DNA of 64,000 nucleotides from SZUA-100 sp965248135 (GTDB taxonomy: Bacteria; Pseudomonadota; Alphaproteobacteria; Rhizobiales; Rhizobiaceae). The position numbers were made by a program, and so were the translations under genes. Of the stretch, positions 39,997 to 49,005 are shown in pieces. Location: the NCBI GenBank assembly GCA_965248135.1, contig CBDFIN010000009.1, positions 248,001-312,000 on the forward strand, read 5' to 3'. Each line of letters begins with the position of its first letter. Within the stretch, counting starts at the first letter, position 1. The notes under the pieces were generated by a model. That model did no database searches, had not been told where the DNA came from, and saw only the letters and a program-made list of their open reading frames with translations.

Positions 39997-40431
39997 TTAA
40001 ATCCTGCCCATGACAAAATCGCTCTGCGCTTCTTCGACAAAGTAGCGCGCCAGCTCGTGCGCCGGACATTGGCGCGGGTCGGTGATGCCCGAACTGACTT
40101 TTGAGCGATCAGAAGCAGAGATCGAAAACTCCTCGTAAATTTTTGGTGTTTCCTCGTCGGCCAACTGCTGGGCCAGCACCACAGCGGCGCCGCGCAAGGC
40201 GTCCTGGCGGCAGATGTAGCGGCTCAACAATTCTTCATTATCCCGTTTCTGCAGACGTGATGGAGCCTCTTCAATCAGTTTCTTTAGGCGTTCGACCTCA
40301 ATGGTAGTCTCGCGGTATTCTTCAAGCCCATGCACCTTTAGCGCACGGGTGACGATTTCGGTATTTTCGGTGGCGGAGCTATCAGAGCCAAACAGCTTTC
40401 CACCAAACCTGGAGAGTTTCCCAAATACCAT
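39997..40431 (-). CDS. Hypothetical protein, 144 residues
   Basis: Not recognised. The ATG at 40431 follows a strong AAGGAGG site at good spacing, so it is probably expressed. The product is soluble and charged, with a predicted helical middle (EEYRETTIEVERLKKLIEEAPSRLQKRDNEELLSRYICRQDAL) and two cysteines, no signal peptide and no membrane segment. It starts MVFGKLSRFGGKLFGS, which could be a short amphipathic helix. It is 111 bp from the Crp/Fnr gene's reading frame on the same strand. Codon use looks like that of its neighbours. Confidence 0.6.
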   Translation of the reverse strand: MVFGKLSRFGGKLFGSDSSATENTEIVTRALKVHGLEEYRETTIEVERLKKLIEEAPSRLQKRDNEELLSRYICRQDALRGAAVVLAQQLADEETPKIYEEFSISASDRSKVSSGITDPRQCPAHELARYFVEEAQSDFVMGRI

Positions 40432-41099
40432 TGTCGCAACCTCCTTGGGGCAAATTCCAATTGGACGCCAATTTTTCGTAACATGCCAGCCGCATTATAT
40501 ACAAAAAATGTAATATGACAATGATCCATCAGGGGCACCATTATCGCGGTAATGGTGGTTCTGTGATATCCGGAATGAACAGAATCCCTCCAATCAGGCG
40601 TGACATAAATGTCACATCAACAACGGGGGCCTGTGGATAACTTTTGCTATAAGGGTGCTCAAATGAGGGCGTTTGTGGGAAGTCCAATAGGGTGTTGCAA
40701 GGACGCCGGAATGGCGAAAGCGACACACTGTAATTCTTGAATATTCAAATATATCAAATAATTAATATAACAATCTAAACCATCGCTTCAAAACATATAA
40801 TCGACTGCAGCTATTGTACAATCAGCCAGACTGCTTGTCCAATGCAACAAATCCGGAAAATTTGATTTTCTTGATCATGTTGTGTTTTCAAGGGGCGAGT
40901 GTCGTCATAAGCCTATTCAAAATACGTATATAAAACAATTAGTTATAAAGTTGAATGATACCGGCTACGCCATTTCGTTAACTTCAATGTCAATTTTAAA
41001 GGCTGATGTAAGGATTAAGTTTTGACTTATCAGCACTTCGTTTGCTTTAATATACGCGGGACACACGGGCAGCTTATTTGCCTGGCAGAGGAGGACGTA
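40432..41099. other. 668-bp AT-rich divergent intergenic region with palindromes
   Basis: Divergent gap between the hypothetical gene and the SCP2-like gene. No convincing gene. It contains three perfect inverted repeats: CACCATTA-N6-TAATGGTG at 40536-40557, GTGACAT-AA-ATGTCAC at 40600-40615 and TTGAATATTCAA at 40737-40748. The stretch 40730-40990 is markedly AT-rich and likely promoter DNA for the efflux operon. Confidence 0.55.
40600..40615. promoter_or_regulatory. Palindrome resembling a Crp/Fnr-superfamily site
   Basis: The sequence GTGACATAAATGTCAC is a perfect 7-bp inverted repeat with a 2-bp spacer and carries the GTGA...TCAC core of Crp-type sites. It lies about 500 bp upstream of the SCP2-like/RND genes and 170 bp upstream of the hypothetical gene at 39997-40431. 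Binding is inferred only from symmetry and half-site. Confidence 0.4.
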
Positions 41100-41495
41100 G
41101 TGGCGGACCTATTTTCAGATGAATGGATGAAATCATATCAGGCGGCATGGAACAACGAACCCGGAATCGCTAGCGAGCTGGAGAAAATAGGATTTAATTC
41201 AAAGATTGGCTACGGTTTTCTCGGCGAGGAAAAACCGCGCAGTATACTGGTCGTTGAAAACGGCAAAGTCACCGCCGCCGGTCCTTATGACGGCGAGGAA
41301 ATGAACTGGGACTTGAGAGCCGATCAAAAGACCTGGGAAAAGTGGCTGGCAAAGGCGCCTGGAATGATGGGGCTTGGCATGGCCTATACTTCCAAGAAAT
41401 TACAGTTTCTGGTTGGCGATTATGGTGCCATGATCAAGGATCCACGCATGGCCGGTCCGTTCATGAAGAGTTTTGCTGCAATGGGGAAGGCCTAG
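41100..41495 (+). CDS. SCP2 sterol-binding-like protein
   Basis: A 131-residue small protein resembling SCP2-type lipid-binding domains of bacteria: YGFLGEEKPRSILVVENGKVTAAGPYDGEEMNWDLRADQKTWEKWLAKAPGMMGLGMAYTSKKLQFLVGDYGAMIKDPRMAGPFMKSFAAMGKA, with the typical beta strand / W-x-x-W pair and a C-terminal helix. Such domains bind hydrophobic ligands. The start at the GTG at 41100 follows AGAGGAGG; the frame is open to 41022 but the extra residues show no family character. It ends 4 bp before the efflux adaptor ATG, suggesting cotranscription. Confidence 0.75.
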   Translation: MADLFSDEWMKSYQAAWNNEPGIASELEKIGFNSKIGYGFLGEEKPRSILVVENGKVTAAGPYDGEEMNWDLRADQKTWEKWLAKAPGMMGLGMAYTSKKLQFLVGDYGAMIKDPRMAGPFMKSFAAMGKA

Positions 41496-41499
41496 TAAA

Positions 41500-42657
41500 A
41501 TGTCACTGGCGCTACGAGTACTGAGTATTGCTGCGGGAATTTTGTTGTTTGGACTACCGGCGGCGGCGCAACAGCACGCAACCGTTATTGCGCGGATGGA
41601 GGCATCAAGTACCAACGTGGTGACCGGTGGCACCGTTATCCCGTTTAAGGAGGTCACGCTGTCGGCTAAAGTGCCGGGACGGGTTAATTTTGTCGCGGGC
41701 GAAGAGGGCGCAGCCTTCAAGGCCAGCGAGACATTGATTGTCATCAATGATGACGATATCCAGGCCCGACGTCGCGCTGCTTATGCCGAATTGCTGGCGG
41801 CCCAGGCATCCGTCAATTTTGCCCGGGTTCAATATCAACGCGAATTGTGGTCACCATCGATCAATCGCGGCAACTCCAATCTTTCCGGTTTTGGCCTGCC
41901 ATCGATGTTCGATCAGATGTTTACCCGTCCAATGTCCAGTTCCATGGGCATGTCCAAGCCGGGGCTCCATCGCTATTCCGATCTGCAGGGCCGTTACAAT
42001 GGTATTAATCAGGCGCACAGTCAGTTGCTCGCCGCCCTGGCGCGGATGGAGGAGTTGGACGCCAATCTGCGCGATACCCGTCAGCTGGCACCGTTTGATG
42101 GCATCATCATCGACAAGCTGGTGGAAACCGGAACAACAGTACGGCCGGGAACGCCGCTGCTGAAATTTGCCTATGTTGATTATCTGCGCATTCAGGCCGA
42201 GGTGCCGGTGCGACTGGTGTCATCGCTTGAGACCGGTTCGTTTCTGCAGGCGCGCATCGACACCGGTGGCAGCGAGATGGTCAAGGTGCGGGTGGCGCAA
42301 ATTTTTCCGGTCGCCGACGAGACGCGTCACACAGTTACGGTGAAGTTCGACCTGCCACGGGGCGTGCCTGGAGGGCCGGGCATGTATGCAGAGGTGCACA
42401 TACCTGATCCCGATGCCAAGGGTGGCATGGCAATCGTTATTCCACGCTCGTCGATCATCATGAGGGGCAGTTTGCCCGGGGTCTATGTGTTGAAGGAGGG
42501 CAAACCTTCTTTGCGTGTGGTGCGGCTGGGACGCGAAAAAGCTGAAGGTAACGTGAGCATTATCTCTGGCATAGGCGAGGGTGATAAAATTGTGCTGCAA
42601 CCTCTTGGTGTTCAAGGCGGCGCATCGTCGGGTGTCAGCAAGACCGAAGACAAGTGA
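41500..42657 (+). CDS. RND efflux periplasmic adaptor (membrane-fusion protein)
   Basis: A 385-residue HlyD/AcrA-type adaptor linking the inner-membrane pump to an outer-membrane channel. A signal peptide (ILLFGLPAAAQ) is followed by a beta-barrel/lipoyl-like half (TLSAKVPGRVNFVAGEEGAAFKASETLIVINDDDI), a helical arm, then TRQLAPFDGIIIDKLVETGTTVRPGTPLLKFAYVDYLRI as the returning lipoyl half. A 40-residue Met/Ser/Pro-rich insertion (FGLPSMFDQMFTRPMSSSMGMSK) sits in the helical arm and is unusual. ATG at 41500 chosen; AAGG precedes it. It sits 71 bp upstream of the permease gene. Confidence 0.9.
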   Translation: MSLALRVLSIAAGILLFGLPAAAQQHATVIARMEASSTNVVTGGTVIPFKEVTLSAKVPGRVNFVAGEEGAAFKASETLIVINDDDIQARRRAAYAELLAAQASVNFARVQYQRELWSPSINRGNSNLSGFGLPSMFDQMFTRPMSSSMGMSKPGLHRYSDLQGRYNGINQAHSQLLAALARMEELDANLRDTRQLAPFDGIIIDKLVETGTTVRPGTPLLKFAYVDYLRIQAEVPVRLVSSLETGSFLQARIDTGGSEMVKVRVAQIFPVADETRHTVTVKFDLPRGVPGGPGMYAEVHIPDPDAKGGMAIVIPRSSIIMRGSLPGVYVLKEGKPSLRVVRLGREKAEGNVSIISGIGEGDKIVLQPLGVQGGASSGVSKTEDK

Positions 42658-42728
42658 TTCCTGCAAAAGCGGGTTTTCGCCATCGATTAAAGGCGAGAAA
42701 AATTTAGTACCGGTTGAGTAAATAAACA

Positions 42729-45700
42729 ATGGCAGAGCGCAATATTGATAACGTGGCTATGGGCGAGGAAAAGTCGCTAGGGGTGGCAGGCGGAATTGCC
42801 AAGCTTTTCATTCATTCGCCGCTGGCGCCATTGCTGTTAATTGCCAGTCTGGCAATCGGCTTACTTGGCCTATTTATTACACCTCGTCAGGAAGACCCGC
42901 AGATTCTGGTGCCGGTCGCCGATATCTTTTTCAAGTTTCCCGGCGCCTCTTCCGATCAGGTCGCCAGTTTGGCTGTCGATCCGCTTGAGCGGATGATGAG
43001 CGAAATTCCCGGTGTCAAACATGTCTATTCCGCCTCACGGCGCGGCAACGGCATGGTCACGGTGCAGTTTAAGGTCGGCGAGGAAATCGAGAACTCGCTG
43101 GTCAAGGTCTATGACAAGCTGATGTCCAACAAGGACAAGGTACCGCCGGGCGTTTCACCACCGCTGGTCAAGCCAAAAGGGCCTGACGATGTACCGGTAA
43201 TCACCTTGACGCTTTGGTCACAAGAGGTCGACGACGCTAGTTTAAGGCTGGTTGCGCTGGAGGTGATGCAGCGGCTGAAGGAAGTGCCCAACAGCTCGCA
43301 AAGCTTCATCACAGGTGGCCGATCCGAGCAAATGCGCATTGAGGTGCTGCCCGAACGGCTGCGCAGTTTTGGCATCAGTATCGACCAGTTGGCCAGCACC
43401 ATTCGCGCTGCCAATGAAACCAGGAAGGTTGGCAACACTGAGGCCGGTGGCAGTTATTTCACCGTTTATTCGGGTCGCTTCTTGCGTCACGCCAAAGACG
43501 TGGAGCGGCTGATCGTCGGGGTGCGCGATGGTAGTCCGATCTATGTGCGTGATGTCGCAACCGTGATTGAGGGCCCGGGTGAGGCGACAAGCGTTGTGCA
43601 ATATTTCACCGGGCCGGCGGCCGATGCAGATGCGATAAAGACTGCCGGTGCACAGGCGGTAACCATTTCGCTGGCGAAAAAGACCGGCACCAATGGCGTG
43701 TCGGTGGCAAATGCCATTCTTGCCAAGGTCGAATCGCTCAAAGGCCGGATCATCCCGGACAATATCAATGTTGCCGTCACCAGAAACTACGGCAAGACCG
43801 CCAATGACAAGGTCAACGAGCTGATAGCAGAAATGCTCGGCGCAACGATGGCGGTCACCATCTTGATCTTCCTGTTTCTCGGTTTTCGACCGACGCTGGT
43901 GGTTGTGGTGGTCATTCCCATCATCATTTTGGCGACAATTTTTTCAGCCTGGGCATTCAGCTACACCATCGACCGGGTTTCGCTGTTTGCGCTGATTTTC
44001 TCGATCGGTATTCTGGTCGATGATGCGACCGTCGTGGTGGAAAATGTCTACCGTCGCTGGCTGATGAACGGCAGGGTGGATACCGCCACCACGATTGATG
44101 CGGTTCGCGAGGTCGGCAATCCGACCATTCTCGCCACACTGACGATTATTGCAGCGCTGCTGCCAATGGGCTTCGTCTCCGGCATGATGGGCCCCTATAT
44201 GCGGCCGATACCGGTGCTTGGTTCGGTTGCTATGATGCTGTCGCTGTTTGCCGCCTTTATCTTCACACCTTGGCTGGTTATCCGGGTGCGGCCAAGCCTC
44301 GCCAAACTGCGCAAGATGCAAGCAAAGGAACACCGCTCGGCAGAGAGGCTGGATGGCTTTTTCCGCGGGTTACTGGGGCCGCTATTGGACAGTCGCGCCA
44401 AGGCGAGGCTGTTTAAGCTGCTAACATGGGCGGTGTTGATGCTGGCGTGTTCGATGATCTATTTCACCGCGGTGCCGGTGAAGATGCTGCCGCTTGATAA
44501 CAAGCCCGAGTTCAATATTGTTATCAATATGCCCGAGGGTTCGGCGCTGCCGGCCACGGCCAATGCGGCGCAGATCCTGAGCGAAAAACTGCTCAAGATT
44601 GAAGAAGTAACGGCGGTTCAAAGCTATGCCGGCACCTCATCGCCGTTCAATTTCAACGGTTTGGTGCGGCACTATTATCTGCGTCAGGAACCCTGGCAGG
44701 GCGATATTCAGGTGCAATTGTTGGACAAGGGTGAGCGCGAGCGCTCCAGTCATGAAATTGCAGTTGAGGCGCGGGCGTTGCTGAGCCCGGTGATCGCCAA
44801 GCTCGGCGGCAGTATCGAGGTGGTGGAAATGCCGCCGGGACCGCCGGTGCTGCAAACCATGGTGGCGGAAGTCTATGGCCCTTCGGACACCGTTCGTCGC
44901 CAGGTGACGCAAGATCTGACTAAAATGTTCAGGAAATCCGACAAGATTGTCGATGTTGACAACTACATGCAAGCGCCGCATGACAATTGGACTTTCGAGG
45001 TCGATCAGGACAAAGCCGAATTTCGCAACGTTTCGACTGTTGATCTAAACCGGCAATTATCGATGATCATGGGTGGCCACAAGCTGGGCGATGTCAAGCT
45101 TGGACGAGAACTGGAACCACGCGATATCGTTATCCAGGCACCACTTCATGTGCGCGGCCAGATTGCCCGGCTTGGCGAAGTGCCGATCAAAACGCGCGAT
45201 AACAAAAACACCGTTCTGTTGGCCGATCTTGGCCGTTTTGTCCGCAAACCTGCCGACCCGGTTCGCTATCACAAGGATCTGCGCCCGGTTGAATATGTCA
45301 CCGGTGAAGTTGCAGGCCGGTTAGCCGCTCCGATCTATGGCATGATCGATATTTCCAACAGGCTTGACGACTACACCGCGCCTGATGGGGTGAAAATTTC
45401 CGGTACACTGATCGGCCCGCCCGAAGACAGTTTCCAGTCGGGTTTTGAATGGACCGGCGAATGGACCGTAACCTATGAGACCTTCCGCGACATGGGGCTT
45501 GCATTCATGGGTGCGCTGGTGCTTATCTATATGTTGATCGTGCTTGAGTTTGGCAATTTCCGCATGCCAGGCATCATCATGGCGCCGATCCCGTTGACGC
45601 TGATTGGCATCATTCCGGGGCACTGGTTGCTGGGTGCCGAATTTACCGCTACCTCGATGATCGGTTGGATCGCGCTGGCCGGCATTATTGTCCGCAACTC

Positions 45701-46745
45701 GATATTATTGGTCGACTTTTCCCGTCAGGCGGTGCTCGACGGCATGGACCATCGCGAGGCGGTGATCAGGGCGGTGCGCACCAGAACAAGGCCGATCCTG
45801 ATCACGCAATTGACGATGATTGCCGGCTCGATCGCCATCATCGCCGATCCAATATTCCAGGGCATGGCGATTTCACTGTTGTTTGGCGCCATTGTCGCGA
45901 CAGCACTTACACTGGTGGTCATTCCGCTTGCCTGTTTCGGCGCACCGGGGGCTTATCGAAAGAGTGGTGACAATACTGCAACCCCGGATGCCAAGCCGGC
46001 CACAGCTGCCGAGCCCGCCGTAAATGTGGTGGCAGCTGAAAAGCCCACCATCGGCGAGCGTTTGTCGGGGCTTTGGGGTGGCATCGTGATGGTGTTTTAT
46101 GCCCTACGTGCCATTCCCTATTTCATCTGGTTGGCGATCAAAGAAGCCTTTGGCTCACTTGCCACGCGATTTACACCCTCAAAGGCGGAACCAGCGCTGG
46201 CAGGTGCGACAGGTACTGTCAGCACGACAAGCGCTGAAGTCGCCACTTCGCTGTCACCGGCGGTATCGGCAGCTCCGCCATCTGTGCTACCTGCCGACAG
46301 TGTGAAAGAAAAACCGGCGAGTGAAGAACTGCCAACGCAAGGGGCGGAATCTCCAGACGATGTTGCCGATGTGAGCGACGGGGTGAATGGGGGAAGCGAC
46401 AACAACCGAAAGGTTGAGCAAGCTATAGCTAGATCGAAAACCGCCGCAACCGTTGTGGAAACACCGGAGCCGGCGGTGGATGATCTTAAGCGCATCAAGG
46501 GCATTGGTGCGGCACTCGAGCAGGAACTCGTCAATGCCGGCATCACCAATTATCAGCATTTGGCGCAATTGGCTATTGAGGATCTTGGCAACGCCCGCAT
46601 GAGGCAGACCATCATGCAGCGGGCCAAAAAAGACGATTGGATGGGCCAAGCTGCAACATTGGCGGCAGGCGAGATAACCGAATTTGCCAGGCGGGTGGAC
46701 GATGGAAAAGTTCCCTCCAGCGATCCGGATGAAGCGAAGAAGTGA
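42729..46745 (+). CDS. RND efflux permease with C-terminal helix-hairpin-helix extension
   Basis: A 1338-residue pump subunit, about 250-300 residues longer than normal RND permeases. Residues 1-1080 form the usual two-repeat pump: GILVDDATVVVENVYRRW in TM4 with the paired Asp of the proton relay, large periplasmic loops, and TMIAGSIAIIADPIFQGMAISLLFGAIVATALTLVVIPL at the end. Then comes a low-complexity Ala/Pro/Glu-rich linker with one extra hydrophobic segment (GIVMVFYALRAIPYFIWLAI), followed from about 1250 by DLKRIKGIGAALEQEL...ITNYQHLAQLAIEDLG, a helix-hairpin-helix domain of the kind seen in NuoE and L21 extensions of alphaproteobacteria. Substrate unknown. Confidence 0.9.
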   Translation: MAERNIDNVAMGEEKSLGVAGGIAKLFIHSPLAPLLLIASLAIGLLGLFITPRQEDPQILVPVADIFFKFPGASSDQVASLAVDPLERMMSEIPGVKHVYSASRRGNGMVTVQFKVGEEIENSLVKVYDKLMSNKDKVPPGVSPPLVKPKGPDDVPVITLTLWSQEVDDASLRLVALEVMQRLKEVPNSSQSFITGGRSEQMRIEVLPERLRSFGISIDQLASTIRAANETRKVGNTEAGGSYFTVYSGRFLRHAKDVERLIVGVRDGSPIYVRDVATVIEGPGEATSVVQYFTGPAADADAIKTAGAQAVTISLAKKTGTNGVSVANAILAKVESLKGRIIPDNINVAVTRNYGKTANDKVNELIAEMLGATMAVTILIFLFLGFRPTLVVVVVIPIIILATIFSAWAFSYTIDRVSLFALIFSIGILVDDATVVVENVYRRWLMNGRVDTATTIDAVREVGNPTILATLTIIAALLPMGFVSGMMGPYMRPIPVLGSVAMMLSLFAAFIFTPWLVIRVRPSLAKLRKMQAKEHRSAERLDGFFRGLLGPLLDSRAKARLFKLLTWAVLMLACSMIYFTAVPVKMLPLDNKPEFNIVINMPEGSALPATANAAQILSEKLLKIEEVTAVQSYAGTSSPFNFNGLVRHYYLRQEPWQGDIQVQLLDKGERERSSHEIAVEARALLSPVIAKLGGSIEVVEMPPGPPVLQTMVAEVYGPSDTVRRQVTQDLTKMFRKSDKIVDVDNYMQAPHDNWTFEVDQDKAEFRNVSTVDLNRQLSMIMGGHKLGDVKLGRELEPRDIVIQAPLHVRGQIARLGEVPIKTRDNKNTVLLADLGRFVRKPADPVRYHKDLRPVEYVTGEVAGRLAAPIYGMIDISNRLDDYTAPDGVKISGTLIGPPEDSFQSGFEWTGEWTVTYETFRDMGLAFMGALVLIYMLIVLEFGNFRMPGIIMAPIPLTLIGIIPGHWLLGAEFTATSMIGWIALAGIIVRNSILLVDFSRQAVLDGMDHREAVIRAVRTRTRPILITQLTMIAGSIAIIADPIFQGMAISLLFGAIVATALTLVVIPLACFGAPGAYRKSGDNTATPDAKPATAAEPAVNVVAAEKPTIGERLSGLWGGIVMVFYALRAIPYFIWLAIKEAFGSLATRFTPSKAEPALAGATGTVSTTSAEVATSLSPAVSAAPPSVLPADSVKEKPASEELPTQGAESPDDVADVSDGVNGGSDNNRKVEQAIARSKTAATVVETPEPAVDDLKRIKGIGAALEQELVNAGITNYQHLAQLAIEDLGNARMRQTIMQRAKKDDWMGQAATLAAGEITEFARRVDDGKVPSSDPDEAKK

Positions 46746-46760
46746 GCAGCGAGGCACGGT

Positions 46761-47651
46761 ATGAGAACGGCTAATTTCATTTCTGTCACATTGTTGATGA
46801 CCGTTGCAATGACCGCAACGACAACGGACCACAGAGCAACCACCAATTTTGTTATGTCGGCCAAGACCGAGCATTTCGCACCGGGCAATATCGCCCCGGC
46901 AAAGGCCGGATTGGCAGTTTTTGCAGCCAGCACCGAAACAGGCAACAAAACCCAATACGCGCCGGAAAGCGCCGGTAAAATCGCTGGCGAGAAAAAACCG
47001 GATCAGCCTGCGAACACCGACACAAAGGTCGACGGGCGTGCCACAGCAGGGCCGGAAAGTTCTGAACCAAAGCCTTCTTATGCACCTGTGGGGATGGAAA
47101 AGACCCTGCAGGACCAACTGGAGAAATCCGTTGGCAAGCCCCCTGAGCAGGCACCAAAAGAGCCACCAAAAGAGATACCAAAAGAGGCGCCGAAAGAGGT
47201 ATTGAAAGAAATGCCGGCACCTGCGAGCGCTGGGCAATCTACGAAAAAAAGGCCTTCACCGGCACCACAATACGCGCCACCGCAGGCAGCAAAAACTGTG
47301 CAACCGAGCCCGAACAAAGCGAATGTATTGCCGGCGCCTGAGGCCCGGCCCGGCAACACCGTTCAAGGCCAGTATTATCCGGGCAGGCAACAAAGGGCGC
47401 AAACCCCGGTGCAGGCTTGGCCTTACTGGCGACCAGCTCCTCGATATTATCCACCCGCTGTTGATCCCGGATACGGGCAATGGTGGGGATGGCGCCCGCC
47501 ACCCTGGCAGCAACCCTATTATCAAATGCCCGGTGCGCGGTATCGCTATCCCGTTCCCCCTTACGGCTATCAATATCGGTATGCACCACAACCCGGCTAC
47601 CCGCCACGTTGGGGTCTTCCCGGTAGAACGAACCGGCGGAGCGGTGGTTGA
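46761..47651 (+). CDS. Secreted low-complexity Pro/Lys/Glu- and Tyr-rich protein
   Basis: A 296-residue protein without a recognised family. It has an N-terminal hydrophobic segment (VTLLMTVAMTATTT) that may be a signal or anchor, a Lys/Glu/Pro-rich middle with a short tandem motif (PPKE, IPKE, APKE, VLKE) at about residues 131-155, and a C-terminal Pro/Tyr/Trp-rich part (YWRPAPRYYPP, WWGWRPPPWQQPYYQ, YPVPPYGYQYRYAPQPGYPP). The composition suggests a disordered surface or envelope protein. It follows the RND permease by 15 bp and overlaps the next gene by 1 bp (TGATG), so it belongs to the efflux operon. Confidence 0.7.
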   Translation: MRTANFISVTLLMTVAMTATTTDHRATTNFVMSAKTEHFAPGNIAPAKAGLAVFAASTETGNKTQYAPESAGKIAGEKKPDQPANTDTKVDGRATAGPESSEPKPSYAPVGMEKTLQDQLEKSVGKPPEQAPKEPPKEIPKEAPKEVLKEMPAPASAGQSTKKRPSPAPQYAPPQAAKTVQPSPNKANVLPAPEARPGNTVQGQYYPGRQQRAQTPVQAWPYWRPAPRYYPPAVDPGYGQWWGWRPPPWQQPYYQMPGARYRYPVPPYGYQYRYAPQPGYPPRWGLPGRTNRRSGG

Positions 47652-48265
47652 TGGACGTGCCAGTCAAATCATTGCTGGTGCATTTTGCCGTCCTGACAGT
47701 CATTGGCGGGCTGACGGTCGATTTGATTGTCGTCAGCGCCAGCGCGGCGAATCGCAATCCCTGGAAGCTCTACCGGAACGATCAGCCAATTGGCGGTGCA
47801 AGCGGCAGCACCACATCAAATAGTTCCATCCCGTTGCCTGCATGGCAAACACGGCGCAATGCGGCACCATTGGCAAACAGGCAATATCCGCCTGGGCAGG
47901 CTTTGCCACCTTCACCGCAACAGCCATTGCCTTTACAACCGGTTCCCCGGCAATACGGCAATGAATATGCGCCGATGCCACAGGAGCGCGCACCGACAAG
48001 TCGACAACCTTGGGAATACTCGCCCCAGCGACAGCCTAATTATCGTTATGCGGTTCCCGGCTATGGCTACAATACCTATCGCGCACCAGGCGGGTTTTAC
48101 GGCGGCTGGCCGCAAGGACAATTCGGGTTTGGCATGTCGATGTCTCCCGGCTTGGGTTTTTCTGGCATGCCGAACGGGTTTGGCTATCCGGCAGTTCCCT
48201 ATGGCGGTGGCGGTTTTCCCTTTGGCGGGATGACGCCCTTTGGTTGGGGAATGCCTATGTTTTGA
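47651..48265 (+). CDS. Secreted Pro/Gln/Gly-rich low-complexity protein
   Basis: A 204-residue protein, not assigned to a family. A hydrophobic N-terminus (LVHFAVLTVIGGLTVDLIVVSASAANRN) acts as a likely signal peptide, followed by Pro/Gln-rich stretches and a Gly/Phe/Met-rich tail (GFGMSMSPGLGFSGMPNGFGYP, then GGGGFPFGGMTPFGWGMPMF). ATG at 47651 overlaps the stop of the upstream gene by 1 bp, indicating translational coupling. It resembles the neighbours at 46761 and 48367 in being exported and low-complexity. Confidence 0.7.
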   Translation: MDVPVKSLLVHFAVLTVIGGLTVDLIVVSASAANRNPWKLYRNDQPIGGASGSTTSNSSIPLPAWQTRRNAAPLANRQYPPGQALPPSPQQPLPLQPVPRQYGNEYAPMPQERAPTSRQPWEYSPQRQPNYRYAVPGYGYNTYRAPGGFYGGWPQGQFGFGMSMSPGLGFSGMPNGFGYPAVPYGGGGFPFGGMTPFGWGMPMF

Positions 48266-48366
48266 CCAGGAGCCAAAATTTTCAATCGAGACTGTGTCTT
48301 GAATGTGTAACGGGACAATTCGCTTCTCCCGTAAACAGCAAGAAAGCGAATAAAGGAGTAGTGAGA

Positions 48367-49005
48367 ATGCGTAGACTTTTGAAAGCAACGGTACTGGCGA
48401 GCATGCTTGGCCTGGCTGGCACCGCTATTGCCACAGACAGCGCCAAGGCCTTCTGGGGCGGTGGTCCGTGGAACAATGGCTGGGGTGGTGGCAGCCCCTG
48501 GGGTAATAATGGCTGGGGCGGTGGTCCCTGGGGTAATAATAATGGCTGGGGTAACGGCAATGGCTGGGGCAACGGCAATGGCTGGGGCAATGGAGATTTT
48601 TCGATGAACTTCTCCGGTCGTGGCCGGGGCAACAGCAATCTTTATGGTTACGGCAATGGCTATAACCGTGGTTATGGTGCTCCTTATGGCTACGGCGCTC
48701 CTTATGGTGGTGGTTACGGCGCTCCAATTATGCCACCGGCACCCTATGGTGGTGGCTATGCACCACAGCCGCCGGCACCTTACGGTGGTGGCTATTTACC
48801 ACAGCCGCCGGCCCCTTACGGTGGTGGCTATGCGCCCCAGCCGCCGGCACCCTATGGTGGTGGCTATGCGCCACAGCCGCCGGCACCCTATGGTGGTGGC
48901 TATGCACCACAGCCGCCGGTTCCATATGGCTATGCACCACCACGGCCGGCAGCACCGGCTCCCGCAGCCCCGGCGGCTCCGCGGGCACCTGCCGCCACAA
49001 ACTAA
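48367..49005 (+). CDS. Sulfur-globule-like Gly/Trp/Tyr-rich secreted protein with 12-residue repeats
   Basis: A 212-residue exported protein. The signal peptide MRRLLKATVLASMLGLAGTAIATDSAKA is followed by FWGGGPWNNGWGGG and WGN-rich repeats, then DFSMNFSGRGRGN, then five tandem copies of PAPYGGGYAPQP (about 48734-48910) and a Pro/Ala tail. The composition and F-W-G-G start recall the sulfur globule envelope proteins of sulfur-oxidising bacteria. The FSG...GN motif recurs in the gene at 52876-53679. ATG at 48367 follows AAGGAG; the longer frame start at 48244 adds non-signal sequence. Function inferred from composition only. Confidence 0.75.
   Translation: MRRLLKATVLASMLGLAGTAIATDSAKAFWGGGPWNNGWGGGSPWGNNGWGGGPWGNNNGWGNGNGWGNGNGWGNGDFSMNFSGRGRGNSNLYGYGNGYNRGYGAPYGYGAPYGGGYGAPIMPPAPYGGGYAPQPPAPYGGGYLPQPPAPYGGGYAPQPPAPYGGGYAPQPPAPYGGGYAPQPPVPYGYAPPRPAAPAPAAPAAPRAPAATN
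48734..48925 (+). repeat. Tandem 36-bp coding repeat
   Basis: About five copies of a 36-bp unit encoding PAPYGGGYAPQP inside the sulfur-globule-like gene; the last unit breaks into PVPYGYAPPRP. Units differ mainly at third positions, and one has L for A. The repeat is prone to copy-number change. Confidence 0.85.

Noticed and set aside
46287..47237. 316-codon minus-strand ORF opposite the RND tail and the next gene
   Set aside because: It lies antisense to two well-supported plus-strand genes and its translation is composition-driven (Phe/Leu/Cys/Arg-rich).
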